Source of the DNA: JBBQYD01 sp942493075
GTDB lineage: Bacteria > Verrucomicrobiota > Verrucomicrobiia > Limisphaerales > UBA8199
DNA length: 64,000 nt
NCBI GenBank assembly: GCA_942493075.1
Contig: OW818681.1
Span: 682,001-746,000 of the forward strand
Reading direction: 5' to 3'
Position 1 is the first letter of the stretch; each line of letters opens with the position of its first letter. This document shows, in pieces, positions 44,579-52,714 of this stretch. A model generated the notes under the pieces. It did no database searches. It worked only from the letters and a program-made list of their open reading frames with translations, and was not told the origin of the DNA. Both the position numbers and the translations under genes were made by a program.

Positions 44579-44905
44579 ATGCAGCCGCCAGTTCCATTCC
44601 GTTCGCGCGCGAACCGCACCCAATTACGGGCGTGGGCCGCCCTGGCGCTGCTGTTATACCTGTTCTCCCTCGCGCTGGCGTGCTCACCGGATCTGCACCA
44701 TCTGTTCCATGACGACGCGCAGCAGGCCAGCCACCAATGCGCAGCCACACTCCTCTCTAATGGGCAGGTGGAGAAACCTGCGTGTTCCTCTACCGTTCTG
44801 TCCGTTTCGATTTTTCTCGAGGCCACCCCGACCTTTGAATGCCGGGTATCCGGATTCTCGCCGGCACTCTTGCCGCCCGAACGTGCCCCGCCTGTTCTTG
44901 CCTGA
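44579..44905 (+). CDS. Small exported or membrane-anchored His/Cys-containing protein (DUF2946-like)
   Basis: 108 residues from the ATG at 44579. An earlier in-frame codon at 44540 falls inside the operator palindrome and is rejected. A hydrophobic segment (residues 18-34, AWAALALLLYLFSLALA) is followed by a short metal-ligand-rich stretch CSPDLHHLFHDDAQQASHQC, then HQCAATLLSNGQV and a Pro-rich end. It is similar in outline to DUF2946-type small proteins found near metal transport genes. Position directly behind the operator and ahead of the surface proteins and ZIP permease suggests a periplasmic or outer-surface metal-handling role. Confidence 0.65.
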   Translation: MQPPVPFRSRANRTQLRAWAALALLLYLFSLALACSPDLHHLFHDDAQQASHQCAATLLSNGQVEKPACSSTVLSVSIFLEATPTFECRVSGFSPALLPPERAPPVLA

Positions 44906-45090
44906 CCCCACTGGTCCATTCTGAGCTGTTCCCTTGCGCCGGCTGGTGACCAAACACCCATCTTTTAGGCGATCGCGCCTGAGAAAACTGAGCGTATCCA
45001 GCTTCAGAAAGGAGCTCTTCTCAACTGATTCCTATCGGGTTTAGGCGTGCCCGGCCTGGCTTTTCCCAGGCAAACACGTCCTGTGTGGAA

Positions 45091-45771
45091 ATGAATGTTT
45101 CTGAAAGAACGCGTGTATCGCGTGGGTTCACGCTGATTGAACTGCTGGTAGTCATTGCCATTATCGCCATCCTGGCGTCGCTGCTGCTTCCCGCTTTGGC
45201 ACGGGCAAAGGAAAAAGGGCGCCAGACGGCGTGTGCAAGCAACCTGAGGCAGATCGGCCTGGCGATGCAAATGTATGCCGATGATAACGGTGGCTGGCTG
45301 CCGACTACCACGCACGGCACGACTACAAACCAATCCTGGATCTATCAGTTGTCCTCGCAACTGGCGAATGTGGACAGAGTCCGGCTTTGCCCCTCAGATC
45401 CCAAACGCGATTTGCGGCTGGCAGCTCATGCCGCCAGCTACACGTTGAACGAGTTCACAGCCGTGGATCTCACGGATCCCTTTGGCAGGCGGCTGGAATC
45501 GTTTCGCAAGCTGGATGCGCTTCCAAAGCCGAGCCTCACAATTCTGGCGTTTGAGATTGCGGATGCCATTGGGATAAACGCGATGAATGATCACACACAC
45601 TCGCGCCAGTGGCTCCAGGGGTGGCAATCCGTCACGGCCGATATCCAGCCTGATCGGCACGGTGGATCGGCGAATTATCTCTTTGCCGATACCCATGTGG
45701 AGAGGCTCTCCGCCTCACGTGTCAAAGCCCGGTTTGAAGCTGGCGAGAATCTGGCCAAACCGCCCCAATAA
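45091..45771 (+). CDS. Pseudopilin-like protein in the metal operon
   Basis: 226 residues. The leader of 12 residues ends in Arg-Gly before FTLIELLVVIAIIAILASLLLPALA, a canonical prepilin cleavage site. The C-terminal domain carries DRHGGSANYLFADTHVERL, where the usual Asp-Gly is Asp-Thr. A GTG at 45085 would add two residues. It ends 26 bp before the PEP-CTERM protein gene. Unlike the other two pseudopilin genes here it is embedded in a gene set with a defined theme, so it may build a surface or periplasmic structure for that system. Confidence 0.85.
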   Translation: MNVSERTRVSRGFTLIELLVVIAIIAILASLLLPALARAKEKGRQTACASNLRQIGLAMQMYADDNGGWLPTTTHGTTTNQSWIYQLSSQLANVDRVRLCPSDPKRDLRLAAHAASYTLNEFTAVDLTDPFGRRLESFRKLDALPKPSLTILAFEIADAIGINAMNDHTHSRQWLQGWQSVTADIQPDRHGGSANYLFADTHVERLSASRVKARFEAGENLAKPPQ

Positions 45772-45797
45772 AAAAACTCCCAATAAAGAACAACCTT

Positions 45798-46514
45798 ATG
45801 AAACAGAATAGAACCTTGCAGATTGCCGCAGCCCTTATGGGTGTGATTTCCCTCAGCTTAAATGCCCAAAGTCTCCTGACCACAGGCCATACGGATGTGG
45901 GGATCGCGTTCGAATCCGGCGCATTTGATCTCCACATCGGCCAGCACGAGGCTTCGCCACCGATGGAGTATGAACCCGGAGAGGCGATCCTGGCAGTGGA
46001 CATCGCCCAGGCTCAGTCATCCGTGCCATCCGGGGACTCCTGGTCCTTCCTCGGTGCTGCCGGCAGTTCGGTTTGGATTTTGCCGCAGGTGGAGAACCCT
46101 TCGTTGCTATTCCTCGGACTGGGGACAGAGGAACTCGATCCTGGCTTGTTTGTAAATGATGAGATCACACTTTCTCTCAGGGCCGTCAGAGCGCCTGGTG
46201 CATTCTCGATGTACGAGGTGGGAGTATTCGGCAGTCCTACCGTCTTTGTGAACTCCGGCGATGGCATTTCCGGAGCGGACCACCTCCTGCTGTCAGCAGG
46301 CAGTCATCGACACGTGAACTGGGCGTTTACAACGCCGGGAGTGTATGAGGTCGATTTCGAAGCTTCCGCAATCCTTGCGGATGGCAACCAGTTCGTTTCG
46401 AGCGGGCCTGTGACCTACACCTTCTCGGTGGGGATCGTTCCTGAGCCAAGCGCCTTGTCGCTGGCAGTGCTTGGAGCCGCTGGCTGGTTTTTAATGATTC
46501 GGAGGCGCGTATGA
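45798..46514 (+). CDS. Choice-of-anchor M domain protein with PEP-CTERM sorting tail
   Basis: 238 residues with an N-terminal signal (ending about LNAQS). The domain opens GHTDVGIAFESGAFDLHI, has SSVWILPQ and LFLGLGTEELDPGLF in the middle and closes SAGSHRHVNWAFTTPGVYEVDFEASA. This His- and acid-rich pattern is that of choice-of-anchor M/actinobacterial surface-anchored repeat proteins, which in Actinobacteria accompany metal-type ABC transporters. The C-terminus VPEPSALSLAVLGAAGWFLMIRRRV is a textbook PEP-CTERM signal (VPEP, membrane helix, Arg cluster), implying exosortase processing; no exosortase gene is in the window. Its stop overlaps the next start (ATGA). Confidence 0.88.
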   Translation: MKQNRTLQIAAALMGVISLSLNAQSLLTTGHTDVGIAFESGAFDLHIGQHEASPPMEYEPGEAILAVDIAQAQSSVPSGDSWSFLGAAGSSVWILPQVENPSLLFLGLGTEELDPGLFVNDEITLSLRAVRAPGAFSMYEVGVFGSPTVFVNSGDGISGADHLLLSAGSHRHVNWAFTTPGVYEVDFEASAILADGNQFVSSGPVTYTFSVGIVPEPSALSLAVLGAAGWFLMIRRRV

Positions 46515-47563
46515 GATTCAGAATCATCTCTCCAATTGCGGTTCTTGCCTGGGCTCTTGCGGCGCTCCCCAGCTCGGCAGTTCCCTGTGTGCAGTTCACT
46601 CAGCAACATGTTGATTTGTTGGATGTGGCATGGGATTCGACCGCGCAGGCACTGAACCTGGCCGCTGCTGACGACTCTTCCGGCATGCGTTATGCCAGTA
46701 ACGAGTGTGTGGTGATCTGCCCGGAAGCGATGAAATTCGCGATTCCCGGAGGCACACCCTTGGGTAACGAAGGTGACTCACTCTGGATTCTGCCGCAGAA
46801 CCCGTATGCCGGGGTGCCATACGTCGGCGTTTCAAGCGAGCGCCTCGGTTCGGCCGAGTTCCCTGAACCGATAACCCTGCGGCTGACCCGGGTTGAAGGG
46901 CCCGGTCAGTTCCTGCTTTGGCAGGCCGGGTCGTCAGGCGGCGTGGCGGTGCAGATTGATAGCCGGGACGGTTTGAGCGCGTCGGATGCCATTACCATCC
47001 CGGCTGGCGGCCACGCGCATCACAACTGGGGATTCACGACCTCCGGTGTCTATCGCTTGTACTTCCAGGCGCTCACAACCAGGGCTGGAGAAACCCAGGC
47101 GCGGCTGTCTCCGGAAACCCCGTTCACGTTCCATGTGCTGCCGCTGCGCCCGTTCGAAAACTGGGTGGCCACCAACTGGCCCTGCGAGTGTGCGACCAAC
47201 GTGATCGCTGCTGCAGCAGATCCGGATCATGATCATGCGCCGAACAGCTTTGAGTATGTCTTCGGCACCGACCCCACAGTGCTGGAGCACCGGGCTTGGG
47301 CTCAGCCCGGCATCGTGACAACGAATGGCGCCGCCTACGCTTCGATCACCTTCGAAACGGCCTTTCCCGCGAAGGATGCCTGGTGCGAAGTCTTTGCCAC
47401 TACCAGTATTACGACGCCCATTTGGGAGCAGGTTGCCACGGTGCATTCGCAGGAATCTTTGCATGGCACGGAGCGGGTTACCTTTCGGGATCATTTGCCG
47501 GTTGCCGGTCAAATGAGTCGGTACTTTCAGTTGCGAGTGGTTTTCCCTTATCCTGCACCCTGA
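46511..47563 (+). CDS. Choice-of-anchor M-like surface protein without PEP-CTERM tail
   Basis: 350 residues with a signal peptide (about 1-24). Residues 30-205 repeat the pattern of the preceding protein: QQHVDLLDVAWDS, DSLWILPQ, FPEPITLRLTRVEGPGQFLLW, then PAGGHAHHNWGFTTSGVYRLYFQAL. The rest has an Asp/His-rich ADPDHDHAPNSFEYVFGTDP segment resembling a calcium-type repeat found in verrucomicrobial surface proteins, and a C-terminal beta domain ending YFQLRVVFP. It is likely a second extracytoplasmic metal-binding component. Both ends overlap neighbours (ATGA upstream, TGATG downstream), so the operon is translationally coupled. Confidence 0.82.
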   Translation: MRFRIISPIAVLAWALAALPSSAVPCVQFTQQHVDLLDVAWDSTAQALNLAAADDSSGMRYASNECVVICPEAMKFAIPGGTPLGNEGDSLWILPQNPYAGVPYVGVSSERLGSAEFPEPITLRLTRVEGPGQFLLWQAGSSGGVAVQIDSRDGLSASDAITIPAGGHAHHNWGFTTSGVYRLYFQALTTRAGETQARLSPETPFTFHVLPLRPFENWVATNWPCECATNVIAAAADPDHDHAPNSFEYVFGTDPTVLEHRAWAQPGIVTTNGAAYASITFETAFPAKDAWCEVFATTSITTPIWEQVATVHSQESLHGTERVTFRDHLPVAGQMSRYFQLRVVFPYPAP

Positions 47564-48549
47564 TGAACGGAACAACGTTGGCCTTTTATTGTTTCGCCGC
47601 GCTGCTTGTGTCGCTTGCCGGCGGCACTTTCTCGGCGTGGTTTCGACTCACCCATACGCGGCTGCAGATCGCCTTGAGTTTTGTAGCCGGGCTTATGTTG
47701 GGCATTGCGTTGCTCCACATGATTCCCCATGCCGCCGCCGAAACGGCATCTCTCGACCGCGCCATGCAATGGGCGCTTGTTGGGTTTCTGACGATGTTCT
47801 TCCTCCAGCGGGTATTTCACTATCACAGCCACGACACCCCCGGTCAGAAACCGGCGACTGCCTGCAGCGCAGGCCACTCGCATCACCATCAGGAGAAGTC
47901 TCACGACCACGGCCATGGACATCCGGAACATCATGATTGCGGGCATGAGCATCATCGGCCGACCGTTCAGCCTCTCACATGGGTGGGCACGGCTTTGGGC
48001 CTGGGCCTGCATTCCTTGATGGACGGCGTAGCACTTTCGGCGGCTGTGGCGGCGAGCAGCGATCAGAGCAGTTGGGTCGGTTTTGGTGCGGCATTAGCGG
48101 TAATCCTGCACAAGCCGTTCGATGCGATGGCCGTGATGACCCTTGTGGAAGCCTCGGGTTGCAAGCCCAGGACCCGGCGGCTTATTAATATAAGCTTCGC
48201 ACTGATCACGCCATTGGGTGCGCTGCTTTTCGCAATGGGCATGGGCAACATGCTTGCATCCAATGAGGCATTGTTGGGGGTTGCGCTGGCGTTCTGCGGC
48301 GGCGGGTTTCTATGCGTGGCTGCGAGCGATTTGCTTCCCGAACTCCACTTCCATTCCCATGATCGCGTGCGGCTTTCCATCGCGCTTCTGGCTGGCATCG
48401 GTGTGGCTCTGCTGATCGGTGTTTTCGAAGGGGACAACCATGGGCACAGTCATGGCAAAGCCAAAGTGCCTGCTGTGGAGGCGACGCATGAGGGCCATGT
48501 TGAAGAGACAGATCATAACCACGAACCCGGTGAGGTTCACGCGCACTAA
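47563..48549 (+). CDS. ZIP-family metal transporter, histidine-rich
   Basis: 328 residues. The ATG at 47563 overlaps the preceding TGA. Eight or so membrane segments; the central transport motifs are HSLMDGVALSA (H150, D154) and ILHKPFDAMAV, matching the metal site of ZIP helices 4 and 5. A cytoplasmic/periplasmic loop at residues 86-131 is extremely His-rich (HSHHHQEKSHDHGHGH region) and the C-terminal tail again has repeated His/Glu. Zinc import is the likely role; iron or manganese cannot be excluded. Its stop overlaps the next start (TAATG). Confidence 0.92.
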   Translation: MNGTTLAFYCFAALLVSLAGGTFSAWFRLTHTRLQIALSFVAGLMLGIALLHMIPHAAAETASLDRAMQWALVGFLTMFFLQRVFHYHSHDTPGQKPATACSAGHSHHHQEKSHDHGHGHPEHHDCGHEHHRPTVQPLTWVGTALGLGLHSLMDGVALSAAVAASSDQSSWVGFGAALAVILHKPFDAMAVMTLVEASGCKPRTRRLINISFALITPLGALLFAMGMGNMLASNEALLGVALAFCGGGFLCVAASDLLPELHFHSHDRVRLSIALLAGIGVALLIGVFEGDNHGHSHGKAKVPAVEATHEGHVEETDHNHEPGEVHAH

Positions 48550-50468
48550 TGAAACATCTGCTCTGGGTTTGTGTCCCCGCTCTCCTGCTGGTCGGCGCAG
48601 GAGCCCAGGGGGAGACGTTTCGCCTGGAATCCCTCGACCTTCAGCACATTGAACAAGGGTGGGGCGAGCCGCAGGCCGGGAAGTCCGTGGAGCGCCGCCC
48701 CCTGTTCATCGGAGGAGCGCGTTTTGCGAATGGCCTGGGCACCCATGCGCCAAGTGTGTTCAAGATCGATCTGCGTGGCACTGCCGAGCGGATAACCGGA
48801 GCAGTCGGCGTGGATGATGAAGTGGATGAGCGGGGTTCGGTGGTGTTCAGAATCGTCGGTGACGACCGTGAACTGTGGACCAGCGGTGTGGTTAAAGGCG
48901 GCGAGCCCGCTCGCACCTTTGACATCTCGCTGGAAAGTGTGCGTCGGTTGGAATTGCGAACAGACGATGCCGGTGACTCCAAAGATTTCGACCATGCAGA
49001 CTGGGTCAATACGGTTATTTCGATGCGGACCGGAGAAGCGTGCGCTGCCGTTCCGCCGCGTGAACCGGCCATTGTACTAACACCCAAGGCTTCCCCTCGT
49101 CCTCGCATCAACGGCCCCTCCGTCTTTGGTGTGCGATCGGGGTCTCCTTTCTTGTATGCCATTCCAGCCACGGGCAGCAGGCCCATGCACTTCTCAGCAG
49201 ATCGTCTTCCGGCGGGCTTGAGCCTTGACCCGGATAGCGGGCGGATAACGGGGCAGTTGCGTGAAAAAGGCGTCCATCGCGTTCAGTTGATCGCGAAAAA
49301 CCACCTCGGCGAAGCCAGGCGCATTTTCCGGATCGAATGCGGTGAGCGAATCGCCCTGACACCTCCCATGGGATGGAATAGTTGGAACTGCTTTGGATGC
49401 GATGTGACGGAGGCGAACGTGCGTGCCGCTGCGGACGCGCTTGTGGCGAGTGGGCTTAGCCAGCACGGCTGGACCTATGTGAACATTGATGATTGCTGGC
49501 AGGGCAAACGGGGCTCCACAGGAAACATCGAGCCCAACGCCAAATTTGGAGATCTCAAGGCGCTGGCAGATTACATTCACAGCCGCGGGCTGAAGATCGG
49601 CACTTATTCCTCGCCGGGTGTCCGCACCTGTGCCAGCCATGAAGGCAGCTTCGGACACGAACTTGCCGATGCCAGCCAATATGGGAATTGGGGATTCGAT
49701 TACCTGAAATACGATTGGTGCAGTTACGGCATGCAATATCCGAACCCGGATCTTTCCCGCATGCGCGCGCCGTATGAGCTTATGCGCCAGGCGCTCGATT
49801 CCGTGCCGCGAGACATTGTTTATAGCCTCTGCCAATACGGCATGGGTGACGTCTGGGACTGGGGCGCGCAGGTGGGCGGCAACTGCTGGCGAACAACAGG
49901 CGACATCACCGACACATGGTCGAGTATGTCGGGTATCGGTTTCGCCCAGGCAGGACGCGAGAAGTATGCAGGGCCGGGCCATTGGAATGATCCTGATATG
50001 CTGGTGCTCGGGCAGGTTGGCTGGAGCGCGCAGTTGCGTGCAACCCGCCTGACTCCGGACGAGCAATACACGCACATGAGCCTGTGGTGCTTGTTGTCCG
50101 CACCGTTGTTGATCGGGTGCGACCTGACGAGCCTGGATGAGTTCACGCTCGGCCTGTTGACCAACGATGAGGTTATCGCGGTTAACCAGGATGAGTTGGG
50201 CAGACAGGCTGCCCGGACCAGGGTGGATGGATCGCTGGAGGTTTGGGCTAAACCCATGGCCGATGGATCACGCGTAGCCGGACTTTTTAACCGCGGGGAT
50301 GAGCCGGCGGAAATGAGCATTACTGCCGCCGAGCTTGGCCTCCAGGGCAAATGCGTCATACGAGATCTGTGGCGTCAATGGGATTTAGGCACCTACAACC
50401 GGTCGTTCACTACGACTGTCCCTCGCCACGGCGTGGTGCTGTTGCAGTTTAAACCCGTCCGCCGCTGA
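48549..50468 (+). CDS. Alpha-galactosidase (GH27) with N-terminal NPCBM domain
   Basis: 639 residues with a signal peptide (about 1-21). Residues 22-165 are an NPCBM-type carbohydrate-binding domain (GGARFANGLGTHAPSVFKIDL). A putative Ig-type He_PIG segment follows at about 200-265 (LPAGLSLDPDSGRITGQLRE), then the GH27 barrel from TPPMGWNSWNCFGCDV. The nucleophile is the Asp in FDYLKYDWCSYG and the acid/base the Asp in WRTTGDITDTW. C-terminal beta domain from about 555. Expected to release alpha-galactose outside the cytoplasm. Its start overlaps the ZIP stop, so it is coupled to the metal operon, an unusual pairing. Confidence 0.92.
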   Translation: MKHLLWVCVPALLLVGAGAQGETFRLESLDLQHIEQGWGEPQAGKSVERRPLFIGGARFANGLGTHAPSVFKIDLRGTAERITGAVGVDDEVDERGSVVFRIVGDDRELWTSGVVKGGEPARTFDISLESVRRLELRTDDAGDSKDFDHADWVNTVISMRTGEACAAVPPREPAIVLTPKASPRPRINGPSVFGVRSGSPFLYAIPATGSRPMHFSADRLPAGLSLDPDSGRITGQLREKGVHRVQLIAKNHLGEARRIFRIECGERIALTPPMGWNSWNCFGCDVTEANVRAAADALVASGLSQHGWTYVNIDDCWQGKRGSTGNIEPNAKFGDLKALADYIHSRGLKIGTYSSPGVRTCASHEGSFGHELADASQYGNWGFDYLKYDWCSYGMQYPNPDLSRMRAPYELMRQALDSVPRDIVYSLCQYGMGDVWDWGAQVGGNCWRTTGDITDTWSSMSGIGFAQAGREKYAGPGHWNDPDMLVLGQVGWSAQLRATRLTPDEQYTHMSLWCLLSAPLLIGCDLTSLDEFTLGLLTNDEVIAVNQDELGRQAARTRVDGSLEVWAKPMADGSRVAGLFNRGDEPAEMSITAAELGLQGKCVIRDLWRQWDLGTYNRSFTTTVPRHGVVLLQFKPVRR

Positions 50469-50470
50469 TC

Positions 50471-52669
50471 ATGCCGAGCCCAGTCACCACGTCGTCCACA
50501 CCTCCCGAATCCCTTTCGGGGCTGATTGAGCGGGTGACGTTCTTCAACGAAGAGAACGGGTTTGCCGTCCTGAAGGTGAAAGTCAAAAGTCGGCGCGATT
50601 TGGTGACGGTCGTGGGCGCGCTGCCTAGCGTTAGCGCCGGAGAATGGCTGACCGCCCAGGGGCGCTGGACCCAGGAACGGGATTTTGGCCTGCAGTTCCG
50701 TGCGGAAATGTTGTCCTGCAGCCCGCCGCAAACGCTGGAAGGGATTGAGAAGTTTCTCGGCAGCGGGATGATCAAGGGGATCGGCCCCGTCTATGCCGGG
50801 AAGCTAGTGCGCAAATTTGGCACGCGGATCTTTGAAGTAATCGAGAAGGAATCCGGGCGGTTGCAGGAGGTGGAGGGCGTCGGACCGATGCGGCGCAAAG
50901 GCATCAAGGCGGCGTGGGAGGAGCAGAAAGCCGTTCGGGAAATCATGGTCTTTCTGCATTCCAACGGCGTAAGCACCAGTCGCGCTGTGCGGATCTTCAA
51001 AACATATGGAGCTGAGGCGATCGACAGAGTGCGCGCGAATCCCTACGTGCTGGCGCAGGACATTGCAGGCATCGGTTTCAAAACCGCCGATCAGATCGCA
51101 GAGAAACTGGGCATCCCCCACGACTCTCTTTTGCGAGCCCAGGCCGGATTGCGCCATGTGCTGCTCGAAGCCACCCAGGCGGGGCATTGCGGTCTGCCAG
51201 TGGAGACTTTGAAAGAAGCTGCGGCCGAGTTGCTGCTGGTTGAAAGCGGCATCGTGGAGCAGGCGCTGGAAGTTTGCATCCGGTCCAAGGAAGTGGCCTG
51301 GGAACGCATCGGGCAGGAGAACATGATCTTCCTTCCGATGCTCAAGCAGGCGGAAGAAATCATCGCCGGCAGGGTATTAAGATTGTGCGATTCGGAACCT
51401 ACCCTCCCGCCAATCAACGTAGCCGCCGCGGTCGAATGGTGTGAGAAGAAAACAGGCAAGAGCCTCGCGCCCAGCCAGCGTGCCGCCCTTGAGCAGGTGC
51501 TCGGGCACCGTATAGCGGTGATCACGGGCGGTCCGGGCGTGGGAAAGACGACTTTGGTTAATAGCCTCCTCCTTATACTGCGCGCAAAAAAGGTGCGCTG
51601 CCTGTTGTGCGCGCCAACCGGAAGGGCTGCCAAGAGGTTATCTGAAGTCACGGGGTTCGAGGCGCGCACAATTCACCGGATGCTTGAGGTGCAGCCCGGA
51701 CGCGGATTTACTCGCCACGAAACCAACCCGCTTGAGGCCGATCTCCTGGTTGTGGACGAGACCTCCATGATCGATGTGCCTCTCATGGCAGCACTCGTAA
51801 GGGCATTGCCATCGAATGCCCACCTCCTGCTGGTGGGCGATATTGATCAATTGCCGTCGGTCGGTCCCGGGATGGTGCTTCGTGATCTGGTTGGGTGCGG
51901 TCGCGTGCCAGTCGTGAGGTTGACTGAAGTTTTCCGCCAGGCAGCCGGGAGCCGGATCATTGCCAATGCGCATCTGATCAATCAGGGCCAGGTGCCGGAT
52001 GTCGCACGAGAAACCAGCGACTCGGATTTCTATTTCATTGAGCGCGAAACGCCGGAGCGTATCGTAGCGACCCTGCTGGAGGTTGTTAAGGAACGAATCC
52101 CGGCCCGTTTTAAACTTTCCAAGTCAGATATCCAGGTGCTTGCCCCCATGAACCGCGGTTCCCTGGGCATCCGGGAGTTGAATCAGGTATTGCAGCGAGA
52201 ACTCAACCCGCCATCGCCTGAGCTTCCGCATGTCGAGAAGTTCGGCACAACATTCCAGCCCGGCGACCGGGTGATGCAAACCGAGAATAACTATGACAAA
52301 GAGGTGTTCAACGGCGACATCGGGCGTATCAACGCTATTAATCTTGACGAACGCGAGTTGAAGGTAACATTTGACCAGCGCGAGGTGGTCTATGATTTCG
52401 GTGAGTTGGATGAACTCTCACTGGCTTACGCCATCACCATCCATAAAGCGCAGGGGTCGGAGTTCCCCGCCGTGGTGATTCCACTCGCCACGCAGCATTA
52501 CCTCCTATTACAACGTAATCTGATTTACACTGGTGTGACGCGTGGAAAGCGGCTCGTTGTGCTGGTAGGCCAGCCGAAGGCCCTCGCCATGGCGGTGCGC
52601 AACCAGGAGATCCGGTTGCGCCATTCAGGACTGCTCGCACGGCTCAGGATGGAACTGAGCTCGATTTAG
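50471..52669 (+). CDS. recD2: RecD2-type ATP-dependent DNA helicase
   Basis: 732 residues. RecD2 layout: N-terminal OB-like and helix-hairpin-helix region (SGLIERVTFFNEENGFAVLKVKVK; MIKGIGPVYAGKLVRKFG), then a superfamily 1B helicase with Walker A GGPGVGKTTLVNS, DETSMIDVPLM (motif II) and VGDIDQLPSVGPG (motif III); the C-terminal YAITIHKAQGSEFPAVVIPL is motif V. Works 5' to 3' in DNA repair or recombination without RecBC. Starts 2 bp after the galactosidase stop. Confidence 0.93.
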   Translation: MPSPVTTSSTPPESLSGLIERVTFFNEENGFAVLKVKVKSRRDLVTVVGALPSVSAGEWLTAQGRWTQERDFGLQFRAEMLSCSPPQTLEGIEKFLGSGMIKGIGPVYAGKLVRKFGTRIFEVIEKESGRLQEVEGVGPMRRKGIKAAWEEQKAVREIMVFLHSNGVSTSRAVRIFKTYGAEAIDRVRANPYVLAQDIAGIGFKTADQIAEKLGIPHDSLLRAQAGLRHVLLEATQAGHCGLPVETLKEAAAELLLVESGIVEQALEVCIRSKEVAWERIGQENMIFLPMLKQAEEIIAGRVLRLCDSEPTLPPINVAAAVEWCEKKTGKSLAPSQRAALEQVLGHRIAVITGGPGVGKTTLVNSLLLILRAKKVRCLLCAPTGRAAKRLSEVTGFEARTIHRMLEVQPGRGFTRHETNPLEADLLVVDETSMIDVPLMAALVRALPSNAHLLLVGDIDQLPSVGPGMVLRDLVGCGRVPVVRLTEVFRQAAGSRIIANAHLINQGQVPDVARETSDSDFYFIERETPERIVATLLEVVKERIPARFKLSKSDIQVLAPMNRGSLGIRELNQVLQRELNPPSPELPHVEKFGTTFQPGDRVMQTENNYDKEVFNGDIGRINAINLDERELKVTFDQREVVYDFGELDELSLAYAITIHKAQGSEFPAVVIPLATQHYLLLQRNLIYTGVTRGKRLVVLVGQPKALAMAVRNQEIRLRHSGLLARLRMELSSI

Positions 52670-52714
52670 GCAAAAAGATTGGCCTGAGTCTTCGAAACTA
52701 TTTAGCTTTCCGCC

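Noticed and set aside
47296..47562. N-terminal extension of the ZIP gene by 89 codons
   Set aside because: This part overlaps the anchor-M protein in another frame; the ATG at 47563 overlapping its stop gives a normal ZIP N-terminus.
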